Position numbers and translations under genes: made by a program. The notes under the pieces were generated by a model. The model did not search any database, was not told where the DNA came from, and saw only the letters and a list, made by a program, of their open reading frames with translations. DNA of 64,000 nucleotides from Diphasiastrum complanatum. Its lineage: Eukaryota > Streptophyta > Lycopodiopsida > Lycopodiales > Lycopodiaceae. Positions 55,640 through 64,000 of this stretch are shown one piece after another; the stretch's first letter is position 1; each line of letters starts with the position of its first letter. Location: NCBI GenBank assembly GCA_029204225.1, contig CM055111.1, positions 20,779,003-20,843,002 on the forward strand, written 5' to 3'.

Positions 55640-57430
55640 ACAAATTATTGCAATGACTTAGAGCTCCATCTCAGTGGCATATTTGGTTGAACAGACATAG
55701 TAGAAAATTTGGGAGTGGAGATTTTTCCATTGTCCCCTTGATGTTATACAAAAAAACTGCTAAGTTTTGCTTTTTTTGAGTTCTTCTTATACTTTTGTAA
55801 ATAGTTCTTAATCATTGGCTAATCGATCGAGAGAGAAAAAAAAAATCTAATATATTGCAACTGAACATCTTGTCCAATCTCTTACTGACATAGTTTACAA
55901 CACATCAAAATATTGGTTATTGCAAAGAGGTTATCTGAACAGCTTTTGCTAGAGTCACTAGGATGATGACTCTGAGATGTTGGCACCTTTGTTTGAAGAG
56001 TTCAGGGAGATGAAGTGTTGGCTGATTATGTGGAATCCCCAAGATGCTGGGCCAAAGCTATTCTAAGAGCACCTCTCACCTTAGACCGAGGAGGTCTCTG
56101 AGTAGAAGAGAAGGATGAAGAATGAGAGCCGAGAAATACTAGCTAGGACAACAGTCGGAGTTTATGTGAGCCTCATGGTGAATCCCAAGTGATGGAATGA
56201 CCATGTAGGAGTTAGTATTTGTAATAAATGTTGTAGATTCTCTTAAAGAAAGTAGAGTGAGCCACCTTTTGAAGGTGACCTCTAGTGGAGGAGCTAATTC
56301 CACTTGTAATTTGCTAAATTGTAGAATTGCCACTTAGGCTCCACCTAAGCAACTCATTTGCTTATTTAAGAGCCCTCCTCTCTTGTGAGGGAGCTTTTGT
56401 TGAAATGCTCTTGCTCTTGATTTAATGAGAAAGATCTTCCAAGAGTTTTGAGCCTTCTCTCTAGCTCCATGATCATGTTGGTGTTCTTGAGTGAAGCTTT
56501 CATGATCTTGCTTTCATACTCTTAATGTAGTAGTGGAATTAGATTAATTCCTTATTTTTTTGTTCATGCATTGTGGAGTAGAGTGAAATGATTTATTGTT
56601 TGCCTTAGAATAGTTTCAAGCTTTCAAGTAACCTAGACAGGCTAAAATTGTGATTTAGATCCTGCATATCCTCATACATTTCAGTTCTTGATGTTCTTGG
56701 GGAGCCCAAGAATCAAGAGATGGGTATTTCTTGATCCTTGGCCTTGTGAGCTTGCTAATTTGGTTTCTTGTTTTCTTGTTTCATTTCTATTTGGTGCTTT
56801 AGATTAATTTAAGTTTCAAGAACGTTTCCAATCTCGTTCTTACTGTAAGTAGAAGTAGAAATCTGAAGACATTCATCCAGGTTGCATGCTGATTTTTAGA
56901 TGATTGCCATGGCTTTGCATATTCTAATGAGTGTGAGTGCTTCAAGAAGTGAATGAAACCTGAGAATCCTCTGACAGGCAGGATTAAAACCACTATTCTA
57001 CATAACACGATCTTGTTGTCTGACTGCCCGTTGAATCTAGACTTGTTTGCCAAGAACCATCTGAAGTCTGGTAACAGACAGTGAGAAATAGATAACTAAG
57101 TGCCAACTGGTATGAAACTGAGCAGAGAATCAAACTATCACATATAGGAATCTGTAAACATTTGGCACCCTTGCCTTTTGAACATAAATAGACTCATTGA
57201 ACATGCCTTTCCAGTATGTTGACATCAGAACCAGTTAAATCTCTGCAATAATTTTTCCAATCACTTACAGATCTACTACCTTTCAGAAGTTTCTACATTT
57301 GATCTGCACTTTCAAATCTATCCATATACAGTAGCCTGCTCTCTCTTTGCATCCTTATCCCACATTGTCACCATGCTCTTTTCACAATCATGCACATTCT
57401 TGCAGGTCACGCTCCACTTTCGTTAGAGTC
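55640..57430. other. unassigned region, possibly including a solo LTR
   Basis: 56110-56700 looks LTR- or promoter-like: a TATA-type tatttaagagccc at 56361, then a CT-rich leader and tgatttaatgagaaagatc. No second copy is present to confirm it. 56800-57400 has no recognised coding or repeat signal. Confidence 0.35.
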
Positions 57431-58110
57431 CGTCTCTCCCATCTCGACTAGACTTCAAAAATCTCGACCAGTTCTAGACCACTCCAATCTGACTAGATCC
57501 AAACTTCAAAACTCTCAACCGGGGATCCATAATGATCTCATCTCCACCGGATATAGAACGATCCCTTCTCAACCAGATCCAGAACAAGCTGATCTCGATT
57601 GGATATAAAACGATCTCTTCTCAACCTAATCCAAAATGATCTCATCTCAACCGGATCAAAACCACTCCAATCTTGAGTGGATCTCTAATCTCGATCGGAT
57701 CCAGACTTCAAAAATCTCGACCGGTTCTAGACCACCCCAATCTCGACTGGATCCAGACCTCAGAAAATCTCGACTGGATTCTCATCTCGACCGAATATAG
57801 AATGATCTCTTCTCAACCAGATCCAGAACGATCTCATCTCAAACAGATCAATACCACTCCAATCTCGACCGGATCTTTGATCTTGATTGGATCTAGAATT
57901 CAAAAAATCTCAACCGGTTCCAGACCATTCCAATCTTGATCGGGGAATCCAGACTTCAAAAATCTTGACCGGATCCAGAATGATCTCTTCTCAACCGGAT
58001 CCAGAATGAGGGGGGTCTCATCTCAACCGGATCAAGACCACTCCAATCTCGACCGGATCCAAACATCTCTAATCTCGACCAGGCTCTAGGAGGCATTTCG
58101 ACCGGATTCC
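57430..58110 (+). repeat. degenerate ATCTCGACCGGATCCAGA array
   Basis: Variants of tctcgaccggatccagac/ttcaaaaatctcgacc recur about every 20-40 bp some 25 times, with higher-order blocks (aaaatctcgaccggttctag near 57465, 57710 and 57905). It lies directly upstream of a gypsy-type gag, as the cgagtcat array does at 28780-29345. Confidence 0.85.
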
Positions 58111-58205
58111 AACCTATCCAAAAAAAACAAAAAACAAAAAACATAAAAATCAACAACACAACAAAAACACAAAAAACTACCACAGAGATAATCCAGCCAG
58201 TCCTG

Positions 58206-58890
58206 ATGGATCGAAAGTACGATCCTAATAATACAGAAGATTATCCACCAGAGATGGTATCACCTACATCTGAACAAGCTAGACAACTTAGATTCTCACA
58301 GATGAAATCACACGGACACGAGCCATTTACAAACCCATTCGATAGATGGGAGCCCACTCGAGCAGAACCCTCATACGATCGACCACACTTCCATGTTGCT
58401 AAGTCATCACACGCAAGAGCCCACCTTAATGGGGCTTTTGCAAATCATAGACCTCGTACAAAAAACGTACTCCCAAGCTAGATCTTCCAAAATACGATGG
58501 TAACTCGGACCCTCAAAGATTTTTACAAGTCTTTAAGAATGCTTGTGATGTCTATGGGGAAACATCCAATGAAACAATGGTCCAACTTTTCTCGATGACC
58601 ATGATGGATCAAGCGTCAGACTACTAAGCATATGTTTGCTCAAAGACGAAAAAAGTATTTGCACAGTGGATGTTTAAAGGGAAAGAACATCAGACTCTTA
58701 TCTCAAAAAGCTCATACATGAAATGAGACACATAGTTATAGCAAAAAAGAGAGTATATGTACTACTACTCTAAATATAACCAGTCGTGTCAGCATCCTAG
58801 TGTCATTCCATATCTAACTCTTCACAATAGACTAGCCTTGACAATATTAATTGGCCTTATAATGTCATTTCAATACCATGGACAAGGTTA
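58206..58890 (+). pseudogene. gypsy-type gag relic
   Basis: It starts at MDRKYDPNNTEDYPPEMVSP (open to 58481). One base out of frame it continues KLDLPKYDGNSDPQRFLQVF, a gag core opening, then VQLFSMTMMDQASDY. It ends in a degraded part (EYMYYYSKYNQSCQHPSVIP) with several stops. No protease or pol follows. The next copia LTR starts near 58992. Confidence 0.65.
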
Positions 58891-58991
58891 GCCCATTTAG
58901 AAATTCAAAATGTTCACTAAAATATACAATTTATTTATGAAAAATTGCCAACATTGGCAAATCTAGCCATGTAGCATATTGTACATTTTTT

Positions 58992-59622
58992 TGTATAGTT
59001 GTTTTCACACATGTATGGCCAAAGTGCCACGTGGCAATCCACTCCTAAAGTGGGTTAGCTTGAGTCAAGAGAGGTGGTTGTGTCTATTTGGTAGAGGTCC
59101 CTACTTTATAGGATTTAGACCTTGATTTGACATGGATGTTGACCAGCCATGCACCTACCAAACACGACTCTAGGAAATAGACTAGGGTTTCATGTTAGGG
59201 CAAAAAGGGTGAGTTAACTTCCTTATTACATGCTGGAAATTCACCTGATTTTATAAAGTGAGTGAGTTTTGCTATGTATTCCAAGCTCCCACTGTGAGAA
59301 GATAGATTATTTTTGGAGCTCATTGGCAATCCAGAATTTCTATTCTCTATGTACATTGATTTTGTGATCCAAATGAAACCAACACTTTGAGTACTTCAAA
59401 CACTGATCTAAATCTGTATAGCAGGCTGCTCTTCTCACGTGTGGGCTCGGATTTGTGTCTGTGATCTTTGTTTATGATTATCAATGCTTGTTGTGTGTCA
59501 AATTGCCAATCTAGATCAAGATTTGTTGACTAGTTTTTTGATGCATTGTTAAGCAAGTACATAATCACTCCTGTGGATCTTCTAAGATCCATTTATGGTC
59601 TAAAAAGTATTTTACTTTCACA
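58992..59622 (+). repeat. 5' LTR of the 3'-terminal copia element
   Basis: The end is firm: ...ACTTTCACA followed by TGGTATCAGAGCC (59623-59635). The start is tentative at TGTATAGTTG, near 58992. It contains cacgtg words and a gtgaggg leader. Confidence 0.6.
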
Positions 59623-60261
59623 TGGTATCAGAGCCAAGTACAAGAGCTTTGATCATTGATCTAGTCAAGTCTATTCTTAGCAGCTTTTGGTGCTAAAAAC
59701 TAGTCTTGTGAGGACGAGCTAGAAGCTAAGTTTTGGTGAGGGGATTTGATCTCAAACTTGGAAGGGATCAAAATCCATACTATTTACACGTGTGGGCACT
59801 TCTAAAACAACATTTAATGCACTACATTCATTTGTTCACTATAAATTCAATTTGAGAGCTTTTCATGTAATTTTTGGTGGAAATCCTAGGATAAGCTACT
59901 AAGATCAAGTTACATTGATTAGATTTGAATTTGATTCATGAGATCTACTTAATCTAGGCTGAAATCAGGTCCTCTAAACTTGTTTTACAGGTCTTGAAAG
60001 TACATCAAAGTGTGTGAGGGAGATTAAGTCATTATTTTGTCCAAGAATAGCCAAGATTGGCAAGATTTTTTTGAAAGTAGATTTCACATGATCTTATCTT
60101 CATTCCAACTTTGTGAGGGAGTGATAGAACAGTGATTATAAGTCCATTTGTTGGAATAGAAATCAAATTTGAGTGAAACACTACAAGTGTGAAACCTTTG
60201 TGAGTTCCAAAGTCAATCAAATACATTTCTTGTGTGTAGAATTCACTTGTAAGCGGGATCT

Positions 60262-63131
60262 ATTGGTGCATACCTTCTAGAAGCTAGCGAGAGATTGAAT
60301 TCTACTAATTATGCTATTTGGAAGGGCGCTCCAATACCTTTATGAGCTTCTGATTGAAGATGAAGATGAACCTCTAGGTGCACACGAGTTAGCTAGATAC
60401 AAGAAGAGATCTAGGCTTGCACTTCACTGTGTGAAGATGAATGTAAGCAATGATTTGTTGAGAGAAGCATCAACATGTACTAGTGCTAAAGAGGCTTGGG
60501 AGTCTTTACATTCAATCTATGAGTCTAGCAACACTTCGAGAGTCCTCATGCTTAGAAATCAGATTTGCAAAGCATGAGAAGAAGTGAGGAGAGTGCACCA
60601 GAATATGTGCTTAGAAACAAGTATCTAAACAGGGAGTTGGCTTCCATTGGAGAGAAGATTCAAGATGGAGAGCTTGTACACATTTTTCCTAGGAAGTGAT
60701 TTTTCAAATTTGGTTCGAGCTTTGCAATCCAAGACACTTTTCTCACTATACAAAAGTTTCATAGTGTATTAGTGGCTGAAGAGTGTAGGATGTTGCACAC
60801 CAAAGCAAGATTGAACTCATTGACTCTGTAGGATGGTGATGAGAAAGCCAATTTCTCATTCAAGGGCAAGAAGACGACCAATAGAAAGAAGAAGCATTCC
60901 AAGGAGGCCAATGAAGAGGATGATGCATCAAGCTCAAAGGGGAAGATCAAAGACAAATCCAAGTTCAAGTGCTTTTTCTGTGGGAAGAAAGAGCATTTTG
61001 CATCAAAATTTCTCAAGGAGAAGAAGACACAAGAGAGCAAGAAAAACAACATTGGAGGAGGATGAAGAGAAATCATCTTTGATGGTTTCTAACACACCAC
61101 CATCATCCAAGTGCATCACCAATGATTTTTGGTGGATTGATAGTGGGGCTAGCTCCCACATGACATTTACAATGATGTACATGATCTATCTATACAACAA
61201 GTAATCAAGAATGTAAGATAAGTGGTATTGGAACCATTCCATTTTATGTTGGATCATCCAAGAGGATGAATCTTGAGAATATACTCTTTGTTTCTAAGTT
61301 AACCAAGAATCAGCTTAGTGTTGTCCAATTAATGGATAATGGCCTTCAAGCATGGAGTTTGTTCCATCCTTATAAATGATGAATGTATAAAAAAAGGCTT
61401 AAAGCAAGGTAGATTGTTTAAGCTTGATGCTAATGTTGCTATGGAAAGGTATGTACACCAATCATTGGATACAAGGAAGAAGGATGATGCAACCTCCATC
61501 AAAGGCATCTTTGTGGGATATGGTGAGAATAGCAAAGTTTATAGAGTCTTCAATCCCATAACTAGCAAGGTGATAGTGAGTAGGGATGTTATTTTTTATG
61601 GAGGACATGTTTTTGAATTGGATGATAATGCTATTAATCATCTTGATGCCAAAGATCATGCTAGGATGGAGGAGGAGCCTCCAAGTGACGAAGAACTTGA
61701 GGATCCACCTCAAGATGCAAGAACTCCAAGAAGATCCACAAGATCAAGGTCCGACCATTGAGGCTCATCTATGATGGCAAAGGTGGGAAGGCTCATCATC
61801 TTTCACATCTTACACTTTTCTTAATTCAATTATAGATGAGCAAACATGCTATGAAGATGCTCGTAAATGTAAGAGTTGGATGGATTCTATGCAAGTAGAG
61901 TATGATGCTCTCATTGAGAATCATACTTGGGATCTGGAATCTTGCTCAAGGGAAGAAACCACTTGATTGCAACTGGGTGTATAGATTGAAGTATAACCAA
62001 GATGGATCAATAAGTAAGCATAAAGCTAGGCTTGTATAAAAAGGGGTTTTACAAACCAAAGGCATTAATTATGATGAGACTTTTACTCCTGTGGCTAAGC
62101 TTGATACTATTAGATTGATCATTAGTCTTGCTACTACCATCAATTGGGAGCTATTCCAACTTGATTTCACAAATGCTTTCCTCAATGGTTATTTGGAGGA
62201 GGAGATCTACATGAGGCAACCTGAGGGCTTCATCAAGGCAAAACATGAAGTAAAGGTGTGTTTTTTGAAGAAGATCCTTTATGGGCTCAAGCAAGCACCT
62301 AGAGCATGGTACTCTAGGCTAAACTCTTTTCTCATTTCCATCAATTTTGTATTGAGTGCATATGATCCATTATTATATATAAGAGTTCATGATGGTAAGA
62401 TCATTATTCTTGTATTGTATGTAGATGACATTATTTTGAGTGATAATGATCTAGATGGAATTAGAGATGTAAAAATTGCTTTGGCAAAAGAGTTTAAGAT
62501 GGTAGATCTCGGCCTATTAAGCTTCATTCTAGGAATAGAAGTTATTAGAGGATGTGATTTTAGCTTCATTGGTCAATCAAAGTATGCTACATCCATCCCA
62601 GATAGATTTGGAATGAAGAATTGTAAAGGCATTGAGACTCCAATGGAGCAACATGTAAACGCATCTATTGATAGTGATGAAGCATCCTTTGAAAAAATCA
62701 CTTTTTATAGAAGGCTTATAGGCCCATAATATATTTGACTATAACTAGACCTGATCTTAGTTATAGTGCTGGAAAGTTAAGTCAATTCATGCAAAGTCCT
62801 TTAGTTTGGAAGATGGCCAAAAGAGTTCTTGATATATCTCATCTACTAAGAATTTTGGCATATTGTATAGAGGGACTAATATTGGCTTAAGAGCCTATAG
62901 TGACTCGGATTTTGCAGGTGACAAAGTGGATAGGAAATCAACAAGTTCTTTTGCTACCTTTCTATGTGAGGGAGTGGTATCATGGCTTTCCAAAAAGCAA
63001 GATACCATCTCCTTATCTTCCACAGAATCCGAGTACAAGGCCTTGACATCAACATGCAAGGAGGTCTTGTGGCTCAAAAGGCTATTGGTGGAGCTTCATG
63101 TCATGGAGGAGGATATCCCAATCAGCCCTTC
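60262..63131 (+). pseudogene. copia gag-protease-RT-RNase H relic lacking integrase core
   Basis: gag from ATG about 60311 (LHCVKMNVSNDLLREASTCT), then frameshifts. A zinc knuckle with its last Cys lost (CFFCGKKEHFASKF, about 60970). Protease FWWIDSGASSHMTF (61128). A short pre-integrase part (RLFKLDANVAMER) is joined straight to the integrase C-terminus (YVHQSLDTRKKDDATSIKGI) at about 61450, so the catalytic integrase core is deleted. RT 62091-62729 is open, with FQLDFTNAFLNGYLEEEIYM and VLYVDDIILSDND. RNase H 62863-63131 (YSDSDFAGDKVDRKST, SLSSTESEYKAL) runs until it meets a foreign junction. Same family as 5090-6205. Confidence 0.88.
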
Positions 63132-64000
63132 GAAATTCAAATGATGATGCTTTTGTGATGTCTTCATGTATGCTTGCCAATGATGGAGATTTATATCCAT
63201 GGTGGATTGATAGTGGTGCAAGATCACACATGACTTTTCACAAGTAGTACTTCACTTCTTTGTTGGCATATGGAGATGACAAGAAGGTGATCCACATGGC
63301 CAATGATGGTGAGTGTGCAATCAAAGGGATTGGCACAATTCCTATTTCTCTCTCTACAAATAATGTATGGCAAGTGAGCAAATACCTATTCAAGAGGTTT
63401 GGCATAAAAGGATGGGGCACCTCAACTTCAAGTCATTGGAGATAATGACTAAGAAGCAAGTTGTGATTGGTCTTCCAAGATCCTTAACTAGCATCAATCA
63501 TGTTTATGAGTCTTGTGCTTTGTCAAAGTCACATAGACTACCTTATACTAGATCTACAAAGCCTTTTCAAGTTGTACAATCGGAAATTCATGGAATTACT
63601 GCAACTAGCAATAGTGAAGCTACGATGTATGTAACTTTCATTGATGATTTTAGTAGATTTTATTGGATCTATCTACTAAAGAGCAAAGATGAAGAGTATG
63701 ATGTCTTTGTGAAGTTCAAGAATGCAAGGGAGAACCAATTTTCCACAAAGATCAAATGCTTGAGGAGTGAAAATGGTGGAGAATACATATCTACCAAGTT
63801 CAAGAGGGAGTACACAACTCCAAGAACACCACAACAAAATGGAGTGGCCGAGAGGAAGAATAGAACTTTATGTGAAAGTGCCAAAGCCATGAGGTTAGGT
63901 GCTAATCTTCCAAAAACATTTTGGGATCAAGCTCTGTTGTGTGCTAACTTTCTATGCAATAGGTGGCCAAGTGCTATATTGGATGGAAGAACACCTTTTG
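63132..64000 (+). pseudogene. copia protease-integrase segment joined directly after RNase H
   Basis: From about 63132 the frame becomes NSNDDAFVMSSCMLANDGDL, then the protease WWIDSGARSHMTF (63200), VIHMANDGECAIKGIGTIPI, and the integrase core: YVTFIDDFSRFYWIYLLKS (first Asp), LRSENGGEY (Glu where the second Asp is expected) and PQQNGVAERKNRTLCESAKA (catalytic Glu). It is cut by the window end. No LTR, primer-binding site or gag separates it from the preceding RNase H, so this is a recombination junction between two copia genomes. TAG at 63246 and the changed catalytic residue suggest it is dead. Confidence 0.85.

Overview
This is plant nuclear DNA. It is AT-rich and full of LTR retrotransposons whose primer-binding sites read TGGTATCAGAGC (initiator Met tRNA type). 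It carries long (CT)n/(GA)n tracts and GT-AG introns, and one recognisable conserved host gene: chloroplast sedoheptulose-1,7-bisphosphatase (SBPase, Calvin cycle), eight exons on the minus strand at 51423-54629. This fixes the source as a photosynthetic plant, almost certainly a land plant with a large repeat-rich genome. I cannot name the species from the sequence.

Layout. 1-8.4 kb: the end of a copia element, arrays of a degenerate CATCCGAC motif around a relic ORF, two copia pol relics, and a fragment of an unusual Ulp1-like gene. 8466-13540: a complete, very young copia element (809-bp LTRs differing at about 4 sites, TSD ctttt) with an 857-codon ORF but no reverse transcriptase. 13.6-15.4 kb: a second Ulp1-like relic. 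16.1-19 kb: a copia gag-protease relic. 20033-26035: a complete older copia (TSD atagg) inserted near the 3' end of another copia. 26551-37698: a complete 11.1-kb Ty3/gypsy element (TSD atatg) with an extra ORF after integrase. 37.7-45.2 kb: LTRs, tails and tandem repeats. 45.2-50 kb: the most unusual locus. 51.4-54.9 kb: SBPase. 55-64 kb: a LINE relic, a gypsy gag relic and a rearranged copia.

The 45.2-50 kb locus has a minus-strand gene fusing a divergent histone H3 fold to a C-terminal Ulp1/adenain-type (C48) cysteine-protease domain over four exons. It faces away from a plus-strand gene of unknown family. Between them is a tandemly duplicated block of about 566 bp, each copy with seven CACGTG motifs. 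Both genes are decayed. Two diverged relatives of the protease part, with matching exon joins, lie at 13.8-15.3 kb and 8.0-8.2 kb. That makes it a repeated, presumably mobile or virus-derived family rather than a host gene. I know of no described plant element with this combination and treat it as the main candidate for an undescribed system.

All domain calls were made by eye from translations. No database search was run.
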